Of a stretch of DNA of 37,569 nt, positions 9,172-18,692 are shown one piece after another. Every line of letters starts with the position of its first letter. Position 1 is the stretch's first letter. The translations under genes and the position numbers were made by a program. The notes beneath the pieces are model-generated. The model worked only from the letters and a program-made list of their open reading frames with translations, made no database searches and was not told the DNA's origin. Origin of the DNA: Bacteroidales bacterium (GTDB taxonomy: Bacteria; Bacteroidota; Bacteroidia; Bacteroidales; WCHB1-69); NCBI GenBank assembly GCA_012522535.1, contig JAAYKF010000003.1, positions 1 to 37,569 on the forward strand. Direction: 5' to 3'.

Positions 9172-9184
9172 ATATACTTGCCAT

Positions 9185-9625
9185 ATGGAAATAATATTAA
9201 AATCTGAAAACAATTCTCTACAAGTTTTGGATAATATTGTAGAGCAGCTAATGGACAATTTTCAAATTGATAGGGAGATGTTTGCTTCTTTATTAGTAGT
9301 TTTAGACGAAGCTGTTGAAAATGCTATAAAGTTAGATTTAAACAAGTCGCAGCAGAATGATATAATCATAAATTCGACTCTTGTAGATAATATTTTTTCC
9401 ATAAGTATTACCCATTCAAATACAGGATTTAGTGCCAGTAGTGATTTGCAAATTATCACAAAATTGGCTGATAAAGTAGAATTGTATAATAATGGTCAAT
9501 CAATAAAACTTGACTTCGATTTAGTTCTTTTCGAGCAAATGCGTTTAAGCGAAAAGAGGAGAGAGGCAATTTTAGCTGAAAAATCAAAGCATTTACAAAT
9601 TAGTAAAAAGCAAAATGTCCAATAA
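9185..9625 (+). CDS. Anti-sigma regulatory factor (RsbW-like HATPase)
   Basis: Internal ATG at 9185 preferred over upstream TTG 9161; 'DREMFASLLVVLDEAVENAIKLD' N-box-like and 'SISITHSNTGFS' motif. Confidence 0.75.
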   Translation: MEIILKSENNSLQVLDNIVEQLMDNFQIDREMFASLLVVLDEAVENAIKLDLNKSQQNDIIINSTLVDNIFSISITHSNTGFSASSDLQIITKLADKVELYNNGQSIKLDFDLVLFEQMRLSEKRREAILAEKSKHLQISKKQNVQ

Positions 9626-10034
9626 GATTTCTTTTTTCTACGAAAATACAGATTTCAAACTCGACAAAATTATGAAGCGTCGAGCATGGATTCTTGAAGT
9701 TCTAAAAATTCATTCTTTTAAATTGGGTGAGTTAAATATTATTTTCACCGATGATGAATATTTATTGGATATAAATAAAGAGTATTTGAATCATGATTTC
9801 TATACGGACATTATTACTTTTAATAATTGTGAGGGGGATGTTATAAGTGGAGATTTGTTTATTAGCGTTGATAGAGTAAAAGAAAATTCAGTCTCTTATA
9901 ACGAGTCTTTTGAAAGAGAATTAAACCGTGTTATTATACATGGCATTCTTCATTTGATGGGTTATGATGATTTAACAAAGGAGGATGAAAAATCCATGAG
10001 AGCAATGGAAAATAACTTTCTTGAATTGTTCTAA
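9615..10034 (+). CDS. ybeY: Endoribonuclease YbeY (16S rRNA maturation)
   Basis: 139 aa; zinc motif 'HGILHLMGYDD', 'DIITFNNCEGDVISGDLFIS'. Confidence 0.93.
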   Translation: MSNKISFFYENTDFKLDKIMKRRAWILEVLKIHSFKLGELNIIFTDDEYLLDINKEYLNHDFYTDIITFNNCEGDVISGDLFISVDRVKENSVSYNESFERELNRVIIHGILHLMGYDDLTKEDEKSMRAMENNFLELF

Positions 10035-10063
10035 TTGTTTAATATACAGGATATTATGTCCTG

Positions 10064-10079
10064 TGTTTCACGTGAAACA
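10064..10079. promoter_or_regulatory. parS: parS site (ParB/Spo0J binding)
   Basis: TGTTTCACGTGAAACA, exact match to the canonical 16-bp parS palindrome, immediately upstream of mnmG. Confidence 0.9.
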
Positions 10080-10084
10080 ATATT

Positions 10085-11953
10085 ATGTTTGAAAAATTTG
10101 ATACTATAGTTGTAGGTGCAGGACATGCAGGATGTGAAGCTGCTTATATTTCTGCAAAAATGGGGTCAAACACTTTATTGATAACCCAAAACTTAAATAC
10201 TATTGCACAGATGTCGTGCAACCCAGCCATGGGTGGAGTAGCCAAAGGACAGATTTTGAGAGAAATTGATGCCCTTGGTGGGATGAGTGCCATTATTTCG
10301 GATAAAAACACCATTCAGTTTAGAATGCTCAATAGGTCGAAAGGACCTGCAATGTGGAGCCCAAGAGCACAAATTGAAAGAGCTAACTACTCTCTTGATT
10401 GGAAACAAGTTTTGGAAAATACAGAAAATCTTTCGCTTTGGCAAGATGATGTTGTAAACTTGATTATAGAGGATAATGTTGTAAAAGCAGTAATTACGCA
10501 AACTGGCTTAGAGTTTTTTGCCAATTCTATAATTTTAACTAATGGTACTTTCTTGAAAGGAAAAATTCATATTGGTTCGGTAAATTACGAAGGCGGTAGG
10601 ATAGGGGAGCAGGCAAGTTTGCACTTGTCTGATAATTTGTTAGAGAGAGGCTTTACAGTAAAAAGACTTAAAACTGGAACACCTGTTAGGGTAGATGGTC
10701 GCAGTATAGATTTTTCTGTTTTAGAAGAGCAAAAAGGAGATGAGCATCCCGAGAAGTTTTCTTTTACTGAGACTTCAAAAGTTCAAGAGCAAAAAAGCTG
10801 TTGGATAGCTTATACCAGTTTAGAAGTTCATAATATTCTACGAACAGGTTTTGACGAGTCTCCGATGTTTAGCGGACGTATTGAGGGTGTTGGTCCAAGA
10901 TATTGTCCATCAATTGAAGACAAAATTGAGAGATTTAGTCATAGGGATAGACATCAACTTTTTGTTGAGCCAGAAGGTAAAAATACTACGGAATATTATA
11001 TAAACGGTTTTTCTTCATCATTACCCATTGATGTCCAATTTACTGCTTTAAGAAAGATTAAAGGATTTGAGAAAGCCAAAATAGTAAAACCCGGTTATGC
11101 CATAGAATACGACTATTTCGATCCTACACAATTGAAATATACTTTAGAGACCAAGTTGGTGGAGAATCTATATTTTGCTGGTCAAATTAATGGAACAACT
11201 GGATACGAAGAGGCGGCAGGTCAGGGGTTGCTGGCTGGTATAAATGCATCTTTAAAGCAGCAATCAAAGCCAGAGTTTGTACTTAAAAGAACAGAAGCTT
11301 ATTTGGGCGTATTAATAGATGATATTGTATCAAAGGGCGTTGATGAACCATATAGGATGTTCACTTCAAGGGCTGAAAATAGGATACTTCTTCGTCACAG
11401 CAATGCCGACGAACGTTTGTATAAATATGCCTATGAATTGGGAACAATTGATGAAGATAGATATTTGTCAATTGAAAATAAATATGCCAATGTAGATAAA
11501 ATAATCAAGTTTTTAGAAAATAATTCGGTAGAGCCTAAAGAGGTTGAAACTTATTTAAGTGAAATTGGAACTAGTGTTTTAAATCAAAAAGATAGACTTT
11601 ACAAGTTGGTGTTACGACCTCAGCTTAGCATTAATTCTATATCAAAACATGTTGCTGTCCTTAAAGATTATATTTTGGAGAATGGCTTTTCGGAAGAGGA
11701 GATTGAAGAGGCAGAAATAAGAATTAAGTATAAAGTTTATATTGAAAAAGAGATGGAAATGGCTCAAAAGATTTTGAAATTTGAGCATATTGCCATTCCA
11801 GAAAACTTCGATTACTTTTCTTTAAAATCCATTTCTATGGAGGGGAGAGAGCGTTTATCCAAGCATCGTCCTCAAAATATTGGTCAAGCTTCAAGGTTAA
11901 GTGGAGTCAGCCCCGCAGATATTTCAGTTTTACTTCTATATTTTGGCAGATAG
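10085..11953 (+). CDS. mnmG: tRNA uridine-5-carboxymethylaminomethyl(34) synthesis enzyme MnmG
   Basis: 622 aa; '[16 protein letters not shown]', '[24 protein letters not shown]', '[25 protein letters not shown]'. Confidence 0.97.
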   Translation: MFEKFDTIVVGAGHAGCEAAYISAKMGSNTLLITQNLNTIAQMSCNPAMGGVAKGQILREIDALGGMSAIISDKNTIQFRMLNRSKGPAMWSPRAQIERANYSLDWKQVLENTENLSLWQDDVVNLIIEDNVVKAVITQTGLEFFANSIILTNGTFLKGKIHIGSVNYEGGRIGEQASLHLSDNLLERGFTVKRLKTGTPVRVDGRSIDFSVLEEQKGDEHPEKFSFTETSKVQEQKSCWIAYTSLEVHNILRTGFDESPMFSGRIEGVGPRYCPSIEDKIERFSHRDRHQLFVEPEGKNTTEYYINGFSSSLPIDVQFTALRKIKGFEKAKIVKPGYAIEYDYFDPTQLKYTLETKLVENLYFAGQINGTTGYEEAAGQGLLAGINASLKQQSKPEFVLKRTEAYLGVLIDDIVSKGVDEPYRMFTSRAENRILLRHSNADERLYKYAYELGTIDEDRYLSIENKYANVDKIIKFLENNSVEPKEVETYLSEIGTSVLNQKDRLYKLVLRPQLSINSISKHVAVLKDYILENGFSEEEIEEAEIRIKYKVYIEKEMEMAQKILKFEHIAIPENFDYFSLKSISMEGRERLSKHRPQNIGQASRLSGVSPADISVLLLYFGR

Positions 11954-11956
11954 TAA

Positions 11957-11972
11957 TGTTTCACGTGAAACA
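11957..11972. promoter_or_regulatory. parS: parS site (ParB/Spo0J binding)
   Basis: TGTTTCACGTGAAACA, second exact parS; extends to a 20-bp perfect palindrome AATGTTTCACGTGAAACATT (11955-11974), 3 nt after the mnmG stop. Confidence 0.9.
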
Positions 11973-12220
11973 TTTAGCTAAGTTGCTGATATTCATCTTA
12001 TATTGATGATTTACAAAAAAAAAATTACCTTTTTCGATTTATCCTGATTATAGCAAAATGCCAAGTCCATAAACCGCTGATAATCAGTTGGTTGTGTTTT
12101 GCGATAATCTAAAACGTTTTAGGTGTGCAATAATTTTTGCATATAATTGGTCAAAAAAATAATTTAAATCTCTTATATGTAAACTTTATTTTCTTAAGTT
12201 TGTATTTTATTAATACACAG

Positions 12221-15200
12221 ATGTTTATGTTTTTAAAACAGAAGATAAAATACAAATCTTTTAGATTTCTGCTTGGTTTCTTTCTATTTTCGCTATTAGC
12301 CATCTCATATGCACTTTATGTAAATAAGGTTGATAAGATTTCAGATATTCAAACAAAGATTGAAAAGAAGTTAAGAGAAAAAGAGAAAAGCTTAAACCAG
12401 CTTTTGGACATAATTGAATTTAATATTGAAGAAAATAATTTTGATAAGATTTTTTCGGACATAAATTTTATAACTAGCTATTATGCCGAAGGTATATTTT
12501 TCTACTATTATTCGGAGGATCATTTACGAAATTGGTCAACAAATTCTGTTCCCATATCCAATAGTTTTAGCAAACTAAAATTAAACAATGAAATTTGGCA
12601 ATTGAAAAATGGGATTTATTTACAAAAACACAGAAAAATCCCCAATTCTGAAGATAATATTGTTGTCTTATCACTTATTAAAAATAATTTTGTTTTCGAG
12701 AATAATTATTTAAGTAACACATTTCACAAAAGTTTTAATCTTTGTCCATGCGTTAAATTATCTATCACAGAAACAGACAATAAAATCTTTTCCAGTGATG
12801 GAAATTATCTTTTCTCAATTTATAAAGATGGAGATGTGAAAGATGAAGCTTATATGTTCATAATCATAATGTTAGTAGGAATGAGCTTCGTCTTTTTGCT
12901 CCTGTTTTTTGATTTATATATTAAAAATCTAAGAGTTAAACGCTCTAAAAAGACCTTGATATATTTGGGAATTTGTGTTTTTGTACTTTTAATTCGTGTG
13001 CTATCTTTTGTATTTACTTTCCCCGCTTCAATGTATGAAAACACTCTTTTTAGCCCTGTTCACTATGCTTCTTCAGACTTTTTACCCTCTTTGGGTGACA
13101 TTCTTTTAAATTCAATAGTTGTTTTTATAGTTGTTTTTATTTTCTTTTTCCGAATAAAAGTAAAGAGATTCTCCGGAAATTCTAAACTATGGAGGATATT
13201 AAACTGCTTTATTGCAGTCATATTATTATCCACAATTCCATTACTGTTTGCTTTTCTTTTCAACACTTTCAAAGGATTGGTTTTAAACTCCAATATATTG
13301 TTGGAAACTGAAAACTTATTCAAATTAAATCTTTTAAGCTATATAGCATTTTTGATATTTGCCATACTTTTGGCAATATTTTATATTGTAACTCTTAAGG
13401 TTTTTATCATTGCAAAACATTTCATACGAAGGATTAAAACATTCTATGTCCTTTTTGCAGTTTTGTCTATTGTAAGTTCCGTTTATATCTATCTCCAAAC
13501 TCAGACATTACAATTCTCTTTTTTGACCCTTTTAAGTCTCTTTTTGTTGTTCTATCTTAGCCTAATATTCAAATCGAGGAAATTTGCAAACTCTATTTTA
13601 ATTTTAATTCTGCTGTCGTCGCTTTTTACAACCATCACTTTAAATGTTTATACCAAGCAGAGGGAGCACGATTTAAGGCTTTTTACGGCAATGAAAATTG
13701 CCAATGAGCATGACCCGATTTTGGAATATAGAATGACAGAAATTTTGAAAGAAATTCCTGATGATGAGTTTTTATCTAAGCAATTTAATAATGTAGTAGA
13801 GAATGAAGCTCGCATTATAGATTACATTACTGAGAAGTATTTTGGAAGCTTCCAAAATAATTATAAGATATTGATTACCATTTGTTTACAAAATCAGAAC
13901 TTAAATATTCAGCCCGAAAATTATGATATAAATTGTAATCAATACTTCAGAAATAAATTAAATATTTTTGGCAGCTATAAGCTCAACAATCAAATTTGGT
14001 ATATGTCGTATGAGCCAGGGATGGTTAGTTATTTTGGCTCCATAAAGATAAAACGCAGTCAGAAAGACTCTAATGCAGAGGAGTTTACCATCTTTTTTGA
14101 GTTAGACAGTAAATCTTATATTAATGATATTGGTTACCCAGAGTTGCTTATCGACAAGCGGAACACCAGCACAAATCCTGATATTAGCAATTATTCCTAC
14201 GCCCGATATTATTATGATGACTTGGTGAGTCAATATGGAAAGTTCTTTTATAGTACCAATTTGTCAACCTATAATATTGATAAAAAAGAGCCAAATTACT
14301 TTGAAAATAATGGTTATAAACATCTGATATACAAGGCAAACGAAAAGGAAACCATAATTATTGGCAAACGAATAAACGGAGTTTTTGAAAACACCATTCC
14401 CATCTCGTTATTTATCTTCTTCTATGGTTTTTTAATTATTATCTTTTTGCTAATTACCGGTCTATTCTCCACAAGAGGAAGTTTTATTATGCTAAACTTT
14501 AAAACGAAATTGCAGTTTGCCATGATTCTCACCCTTATTTCTTCATTTATTATAATTGGTTTTTTGACGGTATTCTATTTTTTCAATATGAATATTGAGA
14601 AGAATAAGGAGATTGTGGCTGAAAAATCGCACACAATTTTAATTCAGATGGAACAGAATTTCAACTACTTATCTGAAATTGGTGGGCATAGTTTGGATCA
14701 GATAAATGACTTAATATTAAAACTATCGCGTCAGCTTTTTGTGGACATTAATTTATATAACCGTCAGGGTCATTTAATCTCTTCATCGCGTCCGCAAATG
14801 TATCAGCATGGTCTAATTTCGAGGCGTATCAATACGGAAGCCTTTTTGGAACTGCGTGCCAATAGAGAGACAATTTTTATGCACAACGAAACCATCGGAA
14901 AGCAGTCGTACTTGTCGTCGTATATGCCTTTGCGTAACAATGTAGGTAACACTATAGCCTATATTAATATTCCATATTTTGCACAACAAGAGGATGTAAA
15001 TAAGGAGGTTTCCAATTTTATGGTTGCTTTTTTGAGTGTTTATTTCCTTATTATAATTATTGCCATAATTATTGCCATAATTTTTTCGAGATATATCACT
15101 CGTCCGTTGGAGTTGATGAAGCGTAATATTGGTCAAATAAAGCTTAGGGGTTCGAACAAAAAGATAGAGTGGAAATCTAAAGATGAGATTGGCGAATTGA

Positions 15201-15934
15201 TTTTGGAGTACAATCGTATGGTTGATGAGTTGGCATTGAGTGCCGAGAAGCTTGCCAGTTCGGAGCGTGACTACGCATGGCGCGAAATGGCTCAGCAGGT
15301 GGCACATGAAATAAAAAACCCCCTTACGCCCATGAAGCTCAATATTCAATATTTACAGCGAGCATGGCAAAATCAGGAGGAAGATTGGGGTGATAGATTG
15401 GAAAGGTTTGCCCAGTCGCTTGTGGAGCAGATAGATACCTTATCGGATATTGCAACTTCATTTTCAGATTTTGCGAAGATGCCCAAAGGAAGTAATTCAA
15501 AAGAGAATTTGGTATCCATAATAAGCTCTGTGATTTTATTGTTCCAAGAGGAGGATTTTGATATAAACTTTGAGTTTAGTGATTCTAGTTTATTGATAGA
15601 AGGGGACAAAAATCAGTTGATTAGGGTGTTCAACAATTTGATTAAAAATGCTACACAAGCCCTAAGAGGTGTTGAAGGAGGCAAAATAAATATTGCTATT
15701 ACAAAAGAGACGCAAAGTGTACTTGTGTGCATAAGCGACAATGGTGTGGGCATTCCGGAGGACTTGAAACCAAAAATTTTCTATCCAAATTTCACCACCA
15801 AGAGTTCTGGCACAGGCTTGGGCTTAGCAATGGTGAAAAATATTGTAGAGTCGATGGGTGGCAGTGTTTGGTTTAATTCTGAAGAGGGTAGGGGTACAGA
15901 ATTTTATGTAAGCTTCCCTTATTTGTCAGAATAA
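12221..15934 (+). CDS. Multi-TM sensor histidine kinase, NtrY-like (HAMP-HisKA-HATPase)
   Basis: ORF opens at TTG 12137 but ATG 12221 precedes the first TM; 'MAQQVAHEIKNPLTPMKLNIQYLQRAW' H-box, 'NLIKNATQAL' N-box, 'DNGVGIPEDL', 'GTGLGLAMVKNIVESMGG'. Confidence 0.93.
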   Translation: MFMFLKQKIKYKSFRFLLGFFLFSLLAISYALYVNKVDKISDIQTKIEKKLREKEKSLNQLLDIIEFNIEENNFDKIFSDINFITSYYAEGIFFYYYSEDHLRNWSTNSVPISNSFSKLKLNNEIWQLKNGIYLQKHRKIPNSEDNIVVLSLIKNNFVFENNYLSNTFHKSFNLCPCVKLSITETDNKIFSSDGNYLFSIYKDGDVKDEAYMFIIIMLVGMSFVFLLLFFDLYIKNLRVKRSKKTLIYLGICVFVLLIRVLSFVFTFPASMYENTLFSPVHYASSDFLPSLGDILLNSIVVFIVVFIFFFRIKVKRFSGNSKLWRILNCFIAVILLSTIPLLFAFLFNTFKGLVLNSNILLETENLFKLNLLSYIAFLIFAILLAIFYIVTLKVFIIAKHFIRRIKTFYVLFAVLSIVSSVYIYLQTQTLQFSFLTLLSLFLLFYLSLIFKSRKFANSILILILLSSLFTTITLNVYTKQREHDLRLFTAMKIANEHDPILEYRMTEILKEIPDDEFLSKQFNNVVENEARIIDYITEKYFGSFQNNYKILITICLQNQNLNIQPENYDINCNQYFRNKLNIFGSYKLNNQIWYMSYEPGMVSYFGSIKIKRSQKDSNAEEFTIFFELDSKSYINDIGYPELLIDKRNTSTNPDISNYSYARYYYDDLVSQYGKFFYSTNLSTYNIDKKEPNYFENNGYKHLIYKANEKETIIIGKRINGVFENTIPISLFIFFYGFLIIIFLLITGLFSTRGSFIMLNFKTKLQFAMILTLISSFIIIGFLTVFYFFNMNIEKNKEIVAEKSHTILIQMEQNFNYLSEIGGHSLDQINDLILKLSRQLFVDINLYNRQGHLISSSRPQMYQHGLISRRINTEAFLELRANRETIFMHNETIGKQSYLSSYMPLRNNVGNTIAYINIPYFAQQEDVNKEVSNFMVAFLSVYFLIIIIAIIIAIIFSRYITRPLELMKRNIGQIKLRGSNKKIEWKSKDEIGELILEYNRMVDELALSAEKLASSERDYAWREMAQQVAHEIKNPLTPMKLNIQYLQRAWQNQEEDWGDRLERFAQSLVEQIDTLSDIATSFSDFAKMPKGSNSKENLVSIISSVILLFQEEDFDINFEFSDSSLLIEGDKNQLIRVFNNLIKNATQALRGVEGGKINIAITKETQSVLVCISDNGVGIPEDLKPKIFYPNFTTKSSGTGLGLAMVKNIVESMGGSVWFNSEEGRGTEFYVSFPYLSE

Positions 15935-15940
15935 TAATTT

Positions 15941-15969
15941 TTGTATGGGTTTTAATTTTTGTAATTTTG
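15941..15969 (+). promoter_or_regulatory. Bacteroidetes-type promoter of tRNA-Arg
   Basis: TTG at 15941-15943 and TAATTTTG (TAnnTTTG) at 15962-15969 with 18-nt spacing, 9 nt upstream of the tRNA. Confidence 0.55.
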
Positions 15970-15978
15970 CTTTTTCTT

Positions 15979-16052
15979 GGCCCCGTAGTTCAGCTGAATA
16001 GAACGTCAGATTCCGGTTCTGAAGGTCGTGGGTTTGAATCCCGCCGGGGCTA
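15979..16052 (+). tRNA. tRNA-Arg (anticodon CCG)
   Basis: GGCCCCG...CGGGGCT acceptor pairing; anticodon stem TCAGA/TCTGA with loop TTCCGGT; T-arm GTGGGTTTGAATCCCGC. Confidence 0.93.
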
Positions 16053-16277
16053 CTTTTCTCAAACAACACATCTAATTCTCCTAAATGTTTAGTGTGATCT
16101 TTTTCCTTTCTTAACAAAACTTATCACATAAATTTGTACACATAATTGTTGGATTTATGGACTTCAAATGGTTTTTCTTTACTTTTTGTTCTTTTTTTAA
16201 CAAAATAAATGGTTTGTGATGTAATTTGTATTATAATAAAATGTAATTTTGCACCTGAAAAAATTTGTAAATAAAAA

Positions 16278-16802
16278 ATGAGAAAAACAGCAGTTATTTT
16301 AATAAGTTTAGTTCTTTTTTTAGGAAATATTAATTCTGTTTTTGGAGATGATTTTGAGAAGTCATTTATAGAGAGTGCCAAGCAAAAAATGACCCAAAAT
16401 AAATATAAAGGAGCTATCAAGGATTTGGAGATGGTTATAAATTCTTCACCCGATAATGCAGAGGCTTATTATTTAAAAGGTGTTGCTAATTTTCACTTAC
16501 GTAGAAACGACAAATCTATTGAGAATTTAGAAATTGCCATTGCTTTGGACCATAGAGATGCAAGATTTTATTATTATAAAGCATTGTCTCATGCCGATCA
16601 GGATGAATTGAAGGAGGCTTTTCGTGAAATGAATTTTGCTTTAGAGTATGATAAAAACAATATTGAATATTTGTTATTTAGAGCAGATTTAGAATTTGAA
16701 TTAAAATATTACACAGATGCAATTCAAGATTGGGAACATGCAGCCAGTTTGGGTTCTGTTGATGCAAAAGATATGCTTGAAAAGCACGCATTGAAGATGT
16801 AA
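16278..16802 (+). CDS. Exported tetratricopeptide-repeat protein
   Basis: 174 aa; signal peptide; TPR-like repeats 'AEAYYLKGVANFHLRRNDKSIENLEIAIALD' and 'ARFYYYKALSHADQDELKEAFREMNFALEYD'. Confidence 0.85.
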   Translation: MRKTAVILISLVLFLGNINSVFGDDFEKSFIESAKQKMTQNKYKGAIKDLEMVINSSPDNAEAYYLKGVANFHLRRNDKSIENLEIAIALDHRDARFYYYKALSHADQDELKEAFREMNFALEYDKNNIEYLLFRADLEFELKYYTDAIQDWEHAASLGSVDAKDMLEKHALKM

Positions 16803-16824
16803 AATTTTACTAATAAAAATATTT

Positions 16825-16856
16825 AAGGGCTGTTTTAACATATAAAGACAGCCCTT
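16825..16856 (+). terminator. Intrinsic terminator of TPR gene
   Basis: AAGGGCTGT (16825-16833) / ACAGCCCTT (16848-16856) followed by TTT; 22 nt after the stop. Confidence 0.8.
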
Positions 16857-16960
16857 TTTGTATGTACTAAAAAAAGTAAATATTATATTTATTTTCCTGT
16901 TTTGAGTTTTGCAATATATATTTGCTTACATTTGTCTTTTCTAAACAAATTAAAATTTTT

Positions 16961-17212
16961 ATGAACATTTTTTGTGCAAGTCTTCCATTCAGTATGAATG
17001 ATACAGAATTGAAGGAATTATTTGAAGGTTACGGAGAAGTTAGCTCTGTACGTATTATTAAAGATAAATTTTCGGGAAGAAGCAAAGGTTACGGCTTTGT
17101 AGAGATGGATGATGATGCTCAGGCATTAAAAGCTATAGAAGAGCTTAATGGTACTGAGGTAAGTGGTCGTCCCATCGTAGTAAATAAAGCTGAGCCACGC
17201 GCTGAAAGATAG
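16961..17212 (+). CDS. RRM-type RNA-binding protein
   Basis: ATG at 16961 (MNIFCASLPFSMNDTELKELFEGYGEVSSVRIIKDKFSGRSKGYGFVEM); RNP1 KGYGFVEM and RNP2 IFCASL. Confidence 0.92.
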   Translation: MNIFCASLPFSMNDTELKELFEGYGEVSSVRIIKDKFSGRSKGYGFVEMDDDAQALKAIEELNGTEVSGRPIVVNKAEPRAER

Positions 17213-17256
17213 TATATTTAACTACGGTATCGACAATATTATCAGAATAATATTTT

Positions 17257-17286
17257 AATTTAGGCTCGCAATTGCGAGCCTAAATT
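17257..17286. terminator. Perfect palindromic terminator after RRM gene
   Basis: AATTTAGGCTCGCAATTGCGAGCCTAAATT, 30-bp perfect palindrome followed by T tract; 44 nt after the stop. Confidence 0.85.
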
Positions 17287-17379
17287 TTTTGTATTAGTTT
17301 TTAATCAACACGTAAACAACCACCTTACTATTTTTTAAGTAGTTGTATTTTTTACTAATTATAATTCAACTAAATTACA

Positions 17380-17856
17380 ATGAAAACACTTTTTTTTATT
17401 CGTCATGCTCAAGCAAAATATAATTCTCCTTCTGGAAAAGATATAGACAGGGAAATTGACCCTACGGGATATGTAAAGGCACAGCTACTTGCAAATGAGC
17501 TTAAGCGAAATAATTTCGATATTCAGAGAATAATTTCAAGTCCGGCTAAACGAGCTTTGCAAACCGCCAAAATCTTGAAAGAGGGTCTTTCAATATCCCA
17601 TGAAATAAGCCTTGAAAAGTCTTTATACTTCGGCAATAGAGACGACTATTTGAAACTTTTATATGCACTGCCCGACGAGCTAAACTCTGTAATGATAGTG
17701 GGACACAACCCAACAATTTCTGATGTTGTTTGGGAATTTAACAGGGAAATATTTATGATGAAAACTTCGCAAATGCATATGTTTCAAATAGATACAGATT
17801 TATGGACAGATATAAATATTTCTAAAACTGTTTCACACTTTTCGTTTCTTCAATAA
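17380..17856 (+). CDS. SixA-like phosphohistidine phosphatase
   Basis: 158 aa; 'LFFIRHAQAKY' RHG-type motif, 'IISSPAKRALQTAKIL', 'VMIVGHNPTISD'. Confidence 0.88.
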   Translation: MKTLFFIRHAQAKYNSPSGKDIDREIDPTGYVKAQLLANELKRNNFDIQRIISSPAKRALQTAKILKEGLSISHEISLEKSLYFGNRDDYLKLLYALPDELNSVMIVGHNPTISDVVWEFNREIFMMKTSQMHMFQIDTDLWTDINISKTVSHFSFLQ

Positions 17857-17925
17857 AATAGAGCTAAAATTAATTTTGCTTTAATGAAAATACTACCTTT
17901 GTGAAATAAATTAACATAATTGGGA

Positions 17926-18690
17926 ATGAAAAAAATTCTATCGTTTATATTAAATAAAATGGGCTATTCGGTAGTCAGTAACGATTTGCAAAAACGTTTT
18001 TCCGACATCAAAGAGGAGGAGTTTTGGGAAATATACAATCTTTGTAAAGACTACACCATGACCTCCGTTGAGCGAATGTACAGCCTCTATTCATCTGTAA
18101 ATTATGTTTTGCAAAACAATATTGAGGGCGACTTTGTGGAGTGCGGAGTGTGGCTTGGGGGCAGCTCCATGCTTATGGCTAAAATGCTGAAAAACAGAAA
18201 TATTAGCGATAGAAAAATCTATCTATACGATACCTACGAAGGAATGTCGGAACCTACAAAAATGGATGTTTCCATAGCCGGAGACGATGCTGATAAACTT
18301 ATGGAAAAAGAAAAAAATAATAAAGAAGAGTCGGTTTGGTGCTTGGCAGATTTGGCAGATGTTAAGCAAAATATGAAAAAAACAGGCTTCGCAGATGAAA
18401 ACTTAGTTTATGTTAAAGGAAAAGTTGAAGATACACTTACTAACGATTTGCCAATGAGTAAAATAGCACTCCTTAGATTAGATACCGATTGGTACGAATC
18501 CACCAAACATGAACTCAATGTTTTATACCCAATTTTAAATCAAAGCGGAGTTCTACTAATAGATGATTATGGACATTGGCAAGGTTGCCGACAAGCCGTT
18601 GACGAGTATTTTCAAGAACATAAAATAAACCCCCTAATGTCCAGAGTTGACTACACGGGAAGAGTAATGATAAAAAATAAAATCTTATAA
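17926..18690 (+). CDS. TylF/MycF-family O-methyltransferase
   Basis: ATG 17926 preferred over TTG 17920; 'GDFVECGVWLGGSSMLMAKML', 'ALLRLDTDWYESTKHELNVLYPILNQSGVLLIDDYGHWQG'. Confidence 0.85.
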   Translation: MKKILSFILNKMGYSVVSNDLQKRFSDIKEEEFWEIYNLCKDYTMTSVERMYSLYSSVNYVLQNNIEGDFVECGVWLGGSSMLMAKMLKNRNISDRKIYLYDTYEGMSEPTKMDVSIAGDDADKLMEKEKNNKEESVWCLADLADVKQNMKKTGFADENLVYVKGKVEDTLTNDLPMSKIALLRLDTDWYESTKHELNVLYPILNQSGVLLIDDYGHWQGCRQAVDEYFQEHKINPLMSRVDYTGRVMIKNKIL

Positions 18691-18692
18691 AA

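Noticed and set aside
15059-15087. Short tandem repeat 'ataattattgcc'
   Set aside because: Encodes an Ile/Ala-rich transmembrane helix in the kinase; explained by coding constraint.
14813-15349. 178-aa minus-strand ORF
   Set aside because: Antisense to the conserved HAMP/HisKA region of the histidine kinase; no domain.
15926-16117. 63-aa minus-strand ORF containing 'SSPGGIQTHDLQNRNLTFYSAELRG'
   Set aside because: It is the antisense translation of the tRNA-Arg gene, a well-known spurious annotation.
16124-16420. 98-aa minus-strand ORF
   Set aside because: Overlaps the TPR gene start and its promoter region on the opposite strand; no recognisable domain.
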